Position numbers and translations under genes: made by a program
Shown: positions 1 through 11,765 of the stretch, in pieces
How the letters are laid out: each line of letters begins with the position of its first letter
Position numbering within the stretch: the first letter of the stretch is position 1
Notes under the pieces: generated by a model
The model's input: only the letters and a program-made list of their open reading frames with translations
Database searches by the model: none
Told to the model about the DNA's origin: nothing
Origin: Symsagittifera roscoffensis
Taxonomy: Eukaryota > Xenacoelomorpha > Acoela > Convolutidae
Length of the DNA stretch: 64,000 nt
Direction: 5' to 3'
NCBI RefSeq assembly: GCF_963678635.1
Contig: NC_087063.1
Span: 84,369,574 to 84,433,573, forward strand

Positions 1-665
1 ACAACACAACACATACATTATGAACACACTGCCCACAGTCGCCACCAACACATTCTCGATCGGCATCGTCAACAAGATGCTACAACACAACACATACACA
101 TAATGAACACACTGCCCGCATTCGCGACCAACACATTCTCAATCGGCATGGTCAACAAGATGCTACAACACAACACAAACACATAACGAACACTGCTCAA
201 ATTAGCCACCAACACATTCTCAATCGGCATCGTCAACAAGATGCTACAACACAACACATACATTATGAACACACTGCCCACAGTCGCCACCAACACATTC
301 TCAATGGGGATAGTCAACAAGATGCTACAACACAACACATACACATAATGAACACACTGCCCACATTCGCGACCAACACATTCTCAATCGGCATCGTCAA
401 CAAGATGCTACAACACAACAGATACACATTATGAACACACTGCCCAAATTCGCCACCAAGACATTCTCAATCGGCATCGTCAACAAGATGCTACAACACA
501 ACACATACACATAATGAACACACTGCCCACATTCGCGACCAACACATTCTCAATCGGCATCGTCAACAAGATGCTACAACACAACACATACACATTATGA
601 ACACACTGCCCACGTTCGCCACCAACATTTTCTCTATCGGCATTGTCAACAAAATCTACAACACA
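1..665. repeat. Tandem array, 81-83 bp unit, about 8 copies
   Basis: The unit contains the anchor tgctacaacacaacacata. The anchor recurs at positions 78, 161, 242, 323, 406, 489 and 572, giving periods of 83, 81, 81, 83, 83 and 83 bp. The array runs off the left edge, and its last copy decays near 660. Unit lengths of 81 and 83 alternate, so no reading frame survives through the array, and the repeated peptide readable on the minus strand is incidental. It is a minisatellite, probably inside an intron of the TLC-domain gene that continues to the left. Confidence 0.93.
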
Positions 666-1565
666 ACTGCCCTAAAATTACTACTAGCTTCCTGTAACAA
701 CAACTTGAAATACTCCTGTAAAAAGAAGTTTTTGAACTCCAAATTTCCCCCGATGCACAGAAACGCATAAAGATAGCCGGCAGGCAGTTGAAAGAGTGTC
801 AATAAACTCAAAATTAACATGAAAGACAGAATAATTTTGAATTGTTTTCGAAGAACAAAACTGATGACGTTAGAACTCTTGGAACTAAAAATCTTTGATA
901 ATTGACAATTGTTTGATAAGACTAACCCAATACTTAAAAATTGCACCAATAGATAATTATTTCATTCAAATGTATTTAGACAATTCACTATAATTTAACC
1001 CCGAGAGAACAGCAAACGGACCCAGTAGGGTCTCAAAACGCTGCCCTAAACTAGCATAATAATTTTATTTATAATCGCCAACATTCATTACATTACCTAA
1101 AAACACAATCTAAATACACGATAAATTAAATCGTCCAAATGCATTTCCAAAACTATTTTTTTTACTTCAAAAGACGCAAAATGAGCCAACTAAAAAGATA
1201 AGAGCCAACATAATGAAAATTCCACCTGAATTCGAACGCCGCCCTTTGTCGTCCCAAGAACGGTCGTTACCTGTGCGCCAAATGGGCAAAATCAGTCATT
1301 AGAGTCGAATTTAGAATGGGGCAAGTTTAAGCACGTAACCTCTCACGTGAAAATTTTGTGAACCAAGTTTTTAACGGGGAAAAAAGAAATACCAGGTTGC
1401 AATACCCCTGCTAATTGCAATATAATTACAATGTATCACTCAACTTTTAGTTTGTTTGAGGTACCTCAATTTATAAGAAAAGAAAACAGCCGATTTCACA
1501 GAAAGCAGAGGAACCAAAGTTCTTTCCGAGCTCCTGGTCTGGTCTGGAGAGGAATTTTGACTTGC
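666..1565. other. Non-coding stretch, probable intron of the TLC gene
   Basis: I see no supported exon here. The start (about 775-815) resembles the family A repeat (cagttgaaagagtgtcaata). Because the TLC exon ending at 1566 has a good donor and the rest of that domain is not found here, this stretch is best read as the beginning of its next intron. Confidence 0.4.
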
Positions 1566-4500
1566 CTGATGGCTATGATGGACACTGTATGATGACCAAT
1601 CCACACTCTGATCTTGGGAGAGAGGAAGCCCTCGTGGTAGATGCAGAAGAGCATGTGAGACAATAGGTAGCAGATGAGGATCTGGCAGGCACTCTGGAAC
1701 CATGGATACTCGTGTATGTCCTCACTGTTCGCCAGAGACACACAAGAACACACACTCACTAGAGCAGACATGATCAAAGACATGCTGCACTCAGTCACGT
1801 CGAACATCTTCATCGGCTTCAACTCCCCCAGACACTAAAGAAAACACGGCAAATTAAAAATGATAATATCTTGTACAAAAAGTAAAGTCCTTCATCCTCT
1901 AGCCTAAGTACTTCTTCGCGTGGAACAAAGCGATGCGTTGCAGCCATTTCATTAAACATAATGAATATAGAAACAATGTGCCGTTTTGCAGAAATGCAAA
2001 AAAGTTCCAACTTATCAATAAAACTGTCAAAAACTTCAAGCATTTTCAAGTTATCAGTGTGTCTCACTTTGCTCTCATAAAACTACAAACAAAGCAAAGC
2101 GAGAGAAGGAAGGCTGAACTTCCATTAAGCACTTCCGTCATCAATGAAAGAGATTAATAAAAAGACAGCTGGCAGTTAAAGACTGATTTTTTAAATTTAC
2201 ATATCATTAACATATCAAAAAGAACACAGCCAACAGGATATTTGAAGAAAGCATTGAATTCAAAGAAACAGGAAACGATTGATTATTCTTAGCTTTTGAA
2301 GTTTTTATGACATTTTCCGGAATGTTCATAAATGACACATTCATTAATGAAGCTTTCACGCTTGACCAATTTTCGAGACTTAATAATTTCAGTAATCGGT
2401 TTCAAATTGCATTTGTATTGCAATCGGATTAAACAAAAATTCATTTGACTTCTGGTTCTCAAAGTCCAGAACCAATCATCATGAATTTTGTACTATGTAT
2501 TGGAGAGCGTTATTGGCCTATCACATGGAAACAATTGAAAAGTGAGTTTCAAAAAAAAACAAGAATGAAACCGAGAAAATAGAAAAAATTGAAAATAGAA
2601 AAAATTGCATAACCTTTTTTCTCCACTGATCCCATGAAATAAGATTTGGAAGAGTGGATTTCGATAATAGTCAAAACTGTCCAAAAATCGAAGTTTTGAC
2701 TTTTTCGAGGGCCATTCATTTTTCTATTAAAAAATTTGTGAGTAGCCGCTTATGAAGGGGAGCTTCAACAACCCGCTCTAACCATTGACCCCAAAAACTT
2801 CAAAATTTGTGAGGGTAGTTTTCGAGAAAAGTCAAAAACTTTCAAAAAACGGTTTAAAACATCGAAAGTTTGACTTTTCCGAGGGCCATAATACTTGGGC
2901 GTCAAAAAATTTGGCCGTAATCGCTAATGCAGGGGAGCTTCTCGTCACTCGTTCTCTCTATTGAATCCAGAATCTCAAAATTGGGAGGGTAGTTTTTGAG
3001 AAAATGTTTAAAAAAAATATGGGTCGAAAATTCCTCCCACACATTTTTTCGAAGTCTGTAGAAAGTGAAGTAAAGGTAAAAAGAGACTAGGGGATTATGC
3101 AGGCATGCAGGGGAAGGAGAGCTCTCCAAAAAACACGAATCCATGCATTTCCACAAACGTTGTTTTTATCAAACAGGAACTAGATAATTTGGAAACTAAA
3201 CCGACAGAGCTTAAGTCGACATTCATGAAGCCGAAAATTGATCAGCAGAAACTCATCAGCAGAACTCTATAATTATACATAAAAAAGTTTAAGTAGTACC
3301 CGGAAATTTAATTTGAATTTTCATGGAATTGAGCTTGTCAGCATAATTGATTCAACTGATTTTGTTAAACTGGTTATCTAGAAAAAAGTCTATAGTACAA
3401 TTTGATAACCGCAAGCGTAAAAAAATATTGAAATCCAAAATTTTCATACACTTGTCTCGAAAGACGTTCATTTTGAGGAAAAAATGGAAAAGACAATTAG
3501 CAACTATAAATTATCATTGAAACTAAAGTTGTGAATCAGTAACTAAGCCGACAAAAAATGTATTCGCTAGTTCGGCCGAAAAAATCTTTGCCATAGTAAA
3601 ATTTTAGCCAGACGTTTCGGATACTCCCAGTCAGCACACGCAAAAAAATATTATGGGTCTACAAAAAACACATTATTAGTGTACTGAACCGCTAAAAGAT
3701 TATCAGAAAGCTTTCAAGCCAACAGAAATACAAGTTTTTTTTTTACAAAAAACCGTGAGATTTAATAAGCAGACATACTTAGAAAATATCAATGGAGTCA
3801 CCAACCGAGCTCAGTCGAAATAGCTCTTACACCATTTTAACAAAAAGTAAAAACTGCAAATAAGTCTAGTTTTCAATCACAAGACACTACACAAGTAGAA
3901 TTATACTAAAAAACATAGCCAACAAACAGTTGGGAAAGAGTCAACCTACACAAGTAAACCCAAAAAAAACTGACTTGTTTTTTGAATTAAAAAATCTCAA
4001 GATTTGATGTGTCGAGAAACAAAGTGCCTTGACTTGTTTTTTGAATTAAAAAATCTCAGATTTGATGTGCAGAGAAACAAAGTGCTTTAAAACTCTTTAA
4101 ATTTCAATTTATGGTTGTCACTTATTCGCAAAAATAACCCAACTTCAGAAAACTGGATCAATAGGAAAAATTTTTATTTCGCAGGGAAATCTGATAACTA
4201 AATTTCATTTTCGAAATTAGAAGTCGATCACGTTTTTCGTGACCTTTACACATTTGATGTTTGATAATGGAAATTGCTTCCTTTTAGCAAAGGAAACTAA
4301 TTGAAATTCAGTTTTTTTTTAGTTTCTATTAAGTTTTTTTATTGAATAATTTCAGGCAGAAAATAACCACACTCCAGGATCTCGTGCAGAACTTGCCGCC
4401 ACATTCCTTTAAAGACAAAACCAGTCAATTCAATGTTGCGAAAAATATCTGGAAATTTAACATTTTTTTGACATATTGAAGCAATACGTTAAACCACCAA

Positions 4501-5398
4501 CTTCAATCGATTTCAAAAAAATTGCTCAAACGAAAAAGCACCAAACTAATTAAAACTTAAACTAGTTTCACGTACTAGAACAAAAAATCAGAAACCATGC
4601 ATCTGAAAAAAATGGAAATTTACTGCAAAAAAATTCCAGCAGCAAAATTCAAAAAGGTTTTATTTGTAACAAAAACTTTTGGCGCCAGAAAACCATAAAC
4701 TACTTTTACGCTCATGAAAATGAAGAAAAAAAGTACTCAAAATATCTAGCAAAAAATTACAGAATTAATTACCCGGCAAGTAAGCCGACAAGAATTGGGT
4801 CAAAATCAATAAAGCCGACAAAAAAATCAACTCACATCTAAAAAATTTTCCAGCTGTAAAACAATTATCAACTCAGTCGTTGAAGCCAGCTGTTAGACGT
4901 GGAAGTTGGGTAGAAATAGAGATGCATTTTGAGATAACCAAATTTCAGTCATCCTGGGGACAGAGTTGGTTACGGGAAAAAAGTCAAGTACCGATTGTAA
5001 TACTCTTGCTATCGCAAGAATAATGAATATATCAGTTCCAATCGATCCTAATCATATCAAAATTTTTCGAACCGCATACTTTTTGACGCTCAAATTATAC
5101 ATTTGGAGAATTTGAAAAAAAAATTTCTTAAACTTTGAAATAAGATGATTACTTTGACACTCTACGTAAAAACAGCTCAAAATTATGGCACATAACTTAA
5201 TATGGAAAATGTTTTACAGGGAACAAGGTCGTTTGCGGTTGTTATATACTTGTTAATTGCAAGTGTTAAACACTTTGTTTTGCTGGAGAACAAAAAGACT
5301 GTACTCACTTTTCTGGCGAGGAAGGGAATGATGAAAAACTGGAGCATGAGACAGAGAGCACCAAAGACAGCCACTTGAGAGTCCACGACAGTTGCCAT
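1566..5398 (-). CDS. TLC-domain (TLCD4/TMEM56-like) membrane protein, 5' two exons
   Basis: Exon 1 (5398-5309, 30 codons, ATG at 5398) encodes a hydrophobic N-terminus (VFGALCLMLQFFIIPFLARK) and ends at donor AAA|GTGAGT, phase 0. Exon 2 (1834-1566) follows acceptor TTTCTTTAG in phase 0. It encodes two membrane segments, then YHEGFL and WIGHHTVS; the paired histidines after a hydrophobic stretch are typical of TLC (TRAM/LAG1/CLN8) proteins such as TLCD4. The order of segments matches the first half of that family. Exon 2 ends at ATCAG|GCAAGT, a GC donor, phase 2. The later part of the domain is absent, so the gene continues beyond the left edge. The 3.5 kb intron is full of dispersed repeats. 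Family assignment rests on pattern, not a search; paralogue identity and substrate are unknown. Confidence 0.6.
2690..3165. repeat. Family C repeat copy (about 175 bp monomers)
   Basis: The stretch carries the recurring phrases 'ttttcgagaaaagtcaaaaa', 'gacttttccgagggccata' and 'aatgcaggggagctt', in the same order as the large arrays at 32-36.5 kb. It lies in the first intron of the TLC gene. Confidence 0.7.
3910..4260. repeat. Family A dispersed repeat, with a local duplication
   Basis: It begins 'acatagccaacaaacagttg' and continues through 'aactggatcaataggaaaaa' and 'tttcattttcgaaattagaa'. The same series occurs at 27723-27965, 46914-47350 and 48560-48910. Within it, about 58 bp starting 'ttgacttgttttttgaatt' is present twice in tandem (about 3970-4028 and 4029-4087). 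Confidence 0.75.
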
Positions 5399-8100
5399 TG
5401 TTATAACTACCCGGTTAGAACTAGATATAACTAACTAGAGGCAGATGCGAGTAATTCGTAGAAATATAATTTTATGCTCTGAGTTATGATAAATAGATAA
5501 GACTAATTTACTCGAGCAAGATATAAAAAGTTGGAAAATAACAATTTCAATTACAGAAAAAATGGAAGGTAGAACTAGAAGTATAAAAATTAGAAATTCA
5601 CAAACTAACACGAATTCTAAACAAATAGGAGTTAAATTCAATTCGATTCAAACCAATCCACAATTAGGCACCAACTGAACTAGCAATAAATTTCAGTTTC
5701 GGATCTTTTAGACTGAAGACCCGATCTCTTTTTGAATAGTAAGTAGAATTGGATATGGATAATCGCAATTGCAAACTACCTTTCCTCAATTCAGACAGAA
5801 AAAGGAAATATTTGTCAATTTTAGTCAAATGATCTATTACTCCGGAATTCAGCTAACGAATGGTGGCGCGGTTGAGTAAGAGGACTATACTACCATTCGG
5901 TGGTGAAGCAAATCAAATTTGTTGTTCGAATGACTCAATAAGTCATTCGATTTTTCAAACGCTATGTGAACCAAGTTTGGCCAATTTAGTCACTGGTTTT
6001 TATTGTAGTGCGAGTTACAGAACAAAGATATCTTTCAAATAAGTATTTTTTTCGATGAGTTCGAGATTTAGAAAACGTGTAGCCAGTTTTTAGTCCAGTT
6101 TGAAGACAAGAAGCCACTGATAATTGTTCTTGAATAAAAAAGTAGTTATTCAGAGTAGAATGAATCGATGGCAACAACAAACAGATACAAACGTTCAATC
6201 CGAATTTTTAATTGCCGGCGCTGCTGAATCAATTAGCTAAAATTTCAGGAAGCTGCCAAGTTTTAATTGGGAAAGAAAAGACTGCTGTTAGATTGGAAGT
6301 AAGTTAGTTACCAACGCGCAATTAGTTACTGTTTTTTTTATTCAGAGCATGCGATCGATTGAATATAAAATGCCTGAGAGAGAATTTTGGAGCTTATAAA
6401 GTAAACGGAGGAAGAACTAATCGATTGAATAAAATGGTTGCTTGACTGTAGCGTAGAGGTAAAAAATACAAGTCTATATAAGGCAGGCAGGTACGCAACT
6501 CAACTACTTTTTTCAGTCTTTTCTCAATTTAATGTTTTTAACCAGTGTGGGACTTTACGAGGCCAATATTTGGTCAAGAGCAAGCACAACAGGGGCCATA
6601 ATGGGAAAGAGAGTAACTGCAGACTATTAGTATAATGGCAAATACCTTCACAAATTCACAATAACCCACTGCACAAACCCACAGCTAAAGACAATACTCG
6701 TTCAAGAGATAGAAGAGATGCATATACTTTTCTCCTTCAACACTGGATGCAGTTATGTGGAATAATTTGAATAATATTTCCTTCTTTTTTGCTCGCCCGC
6801 TGCAAACAAATACTAGAAGAGAATTGCGGCAAGTCCGATAATGGAAATTTCAGAAGGAATGACGCAATAGCGGGTCTATGTTGGGAGCTAACTAATAACA
6901 ACCAACTGGATGAATAAATAAGATGAGTCTTCACTTCATTAACCTATTATTAGGCAGAAGATTATTAGTTATTATTCGACTGTCTTCAGATCATGAGTTC
7001 ATAACCAATGGCACGAAGTATTATAACTATAATTAAAGTGATATGGCATCTAGTTAAATGCTGTCTGCAAATCCAAGATCGAAACTAATGGCACTGATTA
7101 ATGTAATTGGAACTATTGGAAGTGGCTTTAATAGCATGTATTCTGCTTCTCTTTTGTTCTCGTCAGGTATTTTTCAGACTGTCAGTTAGTTCAAAATAGC
7201 ACTCTGCTTCAGTCGGACAATATCAGCTGTTGATCTTCTCAAATTTGAATCTAGTCACAACAGCAATTGTCCAATTCCTATGATGAAGAGAGCTATCTAT
7301 AGAAATGCGTGTTGGTAGTGTTCTAATATAGAAATCGGCTCGACCTCTTCTTTCAAATGTTGAATGGTGGTTGAGAAGGTCGGCTGGCGGCTGATATGAT
7401 GAAGACTAAATAGACTCTCACCGTCAAATAAGGTCACAAGTCCATTTCTACACTGAAACTAAACTCATAACTGACTCAGAGTACATTTCATGTCTTACAA
7501 CTATGTATGGTCGAATACATAAAGAAGAGAAATTAATAAAGTGCAGAGAAATTAATAAAGTGCAAACCACCGAGTTCAAAGTTCAACATTAAACTGAACC
7601 ATTTGCAGTTTAGCAAATATCGAGTCAAGTGTACATGTATTAAAGGTGTCTAAAGAGTCATTATTTGCCCTTTCAGACATTCACTAGTTCTGCTTTGACA
7701 GTCCTATTTCGAGGTGGTTTATGAGCGCAAACTCGGAAACATTACATGAACTTAAACAATTCATGATTAATTGTTGAGAGAAATTTTGACTCAGCATTTT
7801 TTTGAAATCAACAACCATAATATGCAGTTTATTTGACCTTTGAAGTGAAAACAAACACACTTTACTTCAAGTTCGATAATAATTCAATAAAAGAGGCTTT
7901 GCTGAAATAATACACTCACGGGTGCAGAAAAAGGTGATCATTGAGTTTTGACGCTGATGATTATAGGGCACTAGTTGACCGAGAAAGGCTATCAAAAAGG
8001 ACTTATTCAATGATGGCCTTCAGTAAATATGAAAATCCGTTTTTTGAGATGGGGCGAATCTTGGGACTTTCGCTTGGGGGTTCATTTCGAAAGAGGTTTT
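5399..8100. other. No gene seen
   Basis: This is the flank upstream of the TLC gene's first exon. I see no open frame with splice borders, no recognisable protein motif and no RNA gene. The TLC promoter should lie just above 5398, but I cannot identify a core element. Confidence 0.5.
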
Positions 8101-8133
8101 TAAAATAGTCCTTCCTTAGGGCGGTGAAAGGAA

Positions 8134-8260
8134 GCAGCCGTGGCTGAGTGAATAACCCACGCGGCATTCAACACAAAGGTTCTGGGATCGAATCCCGGTT
8201 CGGTCATAATTGGCGGGGTTCCAGTTTCACCCGCCTCCTCAAGGTGGGACCGGCTGCGGC
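8134..8260 (+). mobile_element. tRNA-derived SINE-like sequence
   Basis: The stretch holds a tRNA-like A-box region (gtggctgagtg) about 50 bp before a B-box-like core, gggatcgaatccc, with spacing expected for an internal pol III promoter. The 5' and 3' ends do not form a tRNA acceptor stem, so this is not a tRNA gene. A GC-rich non-tRNA body follows (gtttcacccgcctcctcaag ... ccggctgcggcaaaacc). A tRNA-derived SINE or retro-pseudogene is the best reading. Confidence 0.6.
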
Positions 8261-8335
8261 AAAACCTCTCTACCCCACGGAAAAAAGGCTCAACGTAGAA
8301 AGGTGGAAGTAGGGCCGGGGGGCTAATAAAAAACT

Positions 8336-8514
8336 GTTCAATTTCTGTTGGTGACATTCTCTTTCCTACCTCAACAGCTCCCTTGAGATTAGAGTCTAGC
8401 AAATAATGGTAAGCCCCTCCCCCATCTTAATGACAAAAATATGGACTCAATTATATTCTTATCTCAGGGAAGCTGTTAAGGTATGAAAGAGGGGGTCACC
8501 AACAGAAATTGAAC
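8336..8514. repeat. Imperfect inverted repeat, 53 bp arms
   Basis: The left arm 8336-8388 and right arm 8462-8514 are complementary at 46 of 53 positions. The outer 20 bases (gttcaatttctgttggtgac) match exactly. The loop is about 73 nt. The structure abuts the SINE-like sequence. Confidence 0.85.
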
Positions 8515-10525
8515 CCCTCCCCACCCAAAGGTGAGTTCGGGAAAACAATTCGGACAATTTGGAAAATTCTTTCAGAAATAAACACCTTAGGGAAAAGTAA
8601 AGATTCGCCCCCGCTTCATTGTCTAGAAAATTTTGACTGTTGACTTCATCTATTTAAACACAGCTGTCTGTCAATGTCTACTTGGCATTATTTTAAACAC
8701 TCAATGAAAAGAAGAAAAGTCTCCAAAGCCGGCGCTAAGCCTCAACTAATGCCATTAACTTCGAGCTAATGCAGTCATCTCAATACATTATAATCTTAAG
8801 GCATTTTTTCAACATTTTTTTTTGAATTTCGCATTGTTTTTGAAAATGTTTCGTTACTTTTGAATTTCTTTTCGTAAATCAAATTGATCGCAAAAACCTT
8901 GTTCTACTTGCACAGCAACCAAAATTTTTCGTATCTGCCGCGTTCATTTGTAATCAAAAGGAAAGGAAAAAATGATTGTTTCCCAAAATAAAACTGACAC
9001 AACTCCATTTTTATCCCATTGTGTTTACGAAAGAACATTTAGGAAAACGCGAAGAGCAAATAGACCGCAGTTGACTCAGTTCAAAATTTATTTGAACGGT
9101 GAAAAAGAAATTTAAGAAAAAGATACATTCAATCAACTAATCATTCATAGAGAAAATCAAAAAATGCGTCCAAATTTACGAAAATTGAACAAAAGGCTAG
9201 ACCATTAAAAATGAGCGGGAAAAATTAAATAAATTAAGCTACAGGTCAACTTTCAATCATTAAAAATGAGCCTCAGATAGTGTCAGTGTAAAAACAGAAG
9301 TAGAGGACTAATGGAGAAGGAAGTTGTTGACAAACGTGCTTTTAGAACAGGTTTCTAGTAACAGGATAGCCTTCGAATAGGTTTTGCTTCACCACACACA
9401 CCATCAGGGGACAAATTAGGCGACACAAAAGGAATATCAGAGAAGAGAGAGAAGGAAATTGAAATACAGGAACAGTATAAGCTATAGGCTGAAAACAGAG
9501 AGGGAATTAATCAAACTAACCACGCGAAATAAGACCACTTGTGATTTTGCACTTCTTGCAAATCCCGCCAAGCCCCAAAGAGGAAACATTAAACACATTA
9601 TGTAACATAAAACTAATGGGATCACAAACAACTGCTACGATAAACACACTTTGAGGTTCTTCTTTCCAAATTGAAGGTGTAAACAATGCTGCACTCAACA
9701 TACGCTTAAAAGTATCCATCTTATTGCTAGTGATTGAAAAACATAGCCAAAGCAATTCTGCGAAAGTCCCTGAGGGTTAGAACCAGAGGAGGCGGTTGCT
9801 ATACGAGTATCACCGAATGATTGAGCTCATCTTTGCAAAAATTTCGAGAAAAAAGTATCAGTAGTTAAACGTAGCTTTGTACAAGGACTAATAACAGATT
9901 CATAAAAAAAAACGAAAAACCCTTTTCTCGACAATAGAATTTTTTTCGTTACTTTTAACCACCATCGAATGGCAACTGCAAATCCTTCAAAATGATAAAT
10001 CAATCAACATCGTCCGATGCTTTGTTTGATACCTGATTTGTCAAAAAAACTGCCTGAAACCAAAACATTCATCTTCGTTTGTAGGTATTTGCACAAAACA
10101 AAATTTCGATTAAGAAATATGTTATGTTCCAGTTTTTGTTTTTTGCTCCAGGAGCTCGCGAAGTTGTGAACAAGTAGTAGTAGTATAAGACTTGATTACG
10201 CGTCAGGGTAACTTAGAAACGAAATAAAAACAAAGCAAGAAATACAAATAAGTTAAAACAGAGCGTGCAATAATAGCACCGTATAGATCGTGGACAGGTG
10301 TTCTGATCAAGAATATTTCTCGGTAGTGCAAACCTTTAAGCAGCCGCATACCAGTTGAATAGAATCGTAATTAGGAGAGCAAGTTCAGAACCGAGTTTAT
10401 CTTGCAAATCATTGTGCAGTGTTGAGACTAGCATGAAATAGGATGCCTCGCTCAATCGCTTTATTAATTTCTAGAACATTAACTTTGTGACACGTCCACT
10501 CCGCAGAGAACTTTTAGGACTTCAA
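8515..10525. other. No supported gene; one weak exon candidate
   Basis: On the minus strand, 9719-9521 is an open frame from ATG to a good donor (CGTG|GTTAGT) encoding 66 residues with a CKKCK motif. No family is recognisable and no partner exon was found, so it is not called as a gene. The rest is AT-rich without visible features. Confidence 0.35.
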
Positions 10526-10527
10526 AA

Positions 10528-11765
10528 TTAGAAAACAAAAGTGAATTTGATGAAGTTCTTGTCACGGCAAATGTTAGCATAAGACTTGAAATTACGCAAC
10601 AGTATAAGCAACTGGTAAAGTTTCTGATAATTTAAGACAAAATTCGCAAGAAGTTGAGGATGCGAAACAACAAAACGATACCTAAGAGACTCTAGTTTGG
10701 CCAGCAGGGGAACATCTGGGCTCCAAAATTCAGAGCAAAAAAAACATGATCGAAACACTTCATGCGAGGCTGAAAGGACTGTATTGCGTAAATAACAGAA
10801 ACTCCGAGTTTTGGTCCGAAGAAATAGGAACACCCAAATCTTCAGCTTTCTTCTTGCACTGGAGCACAGAGTTATTATTTTAAGTTTATCACTGGGACGC
10901 AGGAGAAAAAAGAAAGTAGAAGACTTAGACTGATAAAATTTCAGGTTCAGGTCAAATATCAGCAGATCAGTATCGAATTGCCTAAACGCAAAAACTGGTA
11001 GAAGAGATGTGCTGAGATTGGCGATACTTGCAAAACGAAATCACTTGGACAAATGTGGACGATCCAACGTATCATAACATAAAATAGAAAGAGTATAGGC
11101 CCCAAGACGCTCCCTTGTGGGACTACACTTTGACTGAACCTGACTTGAGATGAATTTCCAACGATTTACACATTATGCGATCTATCGGTACAGTAGCTTA
11201 ACTTAAGCTTTAGACCAGCTTCATCAAAGCCAAAATGTACAGTATCATAGCAGTAAAAGTTTTGTAGCGGTATCATTTGAGAAATGCTATCGAAAGCTTT
11301 CATTACATCAAGAAAAACAACCAGTTGCTCTTCAACTGTCAAAATTACTTTACAGATTATCGACAAAAAAGAGAATTTGAGTAACTGATAATGTTCTTTT
11401 TATGAAGTCATGTTGGAAAAATGTTTTCAAAGATTGCAATAAAATTTGCGCATTTCCACACTGAGGGCTATTGCTCTATGCTAATAAGCGCAGTAACTAG
11501 AGTCAACAAGGGAAAAACAGAAGGCGCAATCCAGAAGACACTTTTCCGTAATAAGGATGGTAGGGGTAATTCATTCGCACAAGTTCTGAGTCAGGGACTT
11601 TTCCAAGAAGACAAGGAACATCAATGATACTGAAATCAACTTCATCTTAAAGAAGATCGGGATGAATTGAACTCGTGCAGTTACTCCACTATAAATGGGG
11701 TTTTTGAAAACAGAATGAAATAACTTTTTGAACAATGCCAAAAATGCTATAGCTTGATTCAAATA
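10528..11765 (-). pseudogene. Degraded CR1/Jockey-type LINE reverse transcriptase
   Basis: Read on the minus strand, pieces of a non-LTR reverse transcriptase appear in the correct order in different frames. They are an IPIF-type segment (about 11762-11600), QHDFIKRTLS...TQIL near 11440, VFLDVMKAFDSIS (11310-11270), VVPQGSVLGPILFLFY (about 11130-11080), and the post-RT segment with FWSPDVPLLAKLESLRYRF (about 10745-10665). The order and spacing match the fingers, palm and thumb of CR1/Jockey/L2-group elements. Stops and frameshifts separate every piece, and the YADD block was not found. It is an old dead copy with no host function inferred. Confidence 0.72.

Noticed and set aside
69-344. Repetitive 91-residue minus-strand frame (VLCCSILLTMPIENVLVA repeated)
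   Set aside because: It is a by-product of the 81 bp units; the frame breaks at each 83 bp unit and it has no gene context.
1-665. CRISPR array
   Set aside because: Units are contiguous tandem repeats with no unique spacers, in eukaryotic DNA.
1933-2157. Coding exon on the plus strand
   Set aside because: No splice borders or motif; it lies inside the TLC-gene intron.
9521-9719. First exon of an unknown minus-strand gene
   Set aside because: It has a good ATG and donor, but there is no partner exon and no recognisable motif; kept only as a note.
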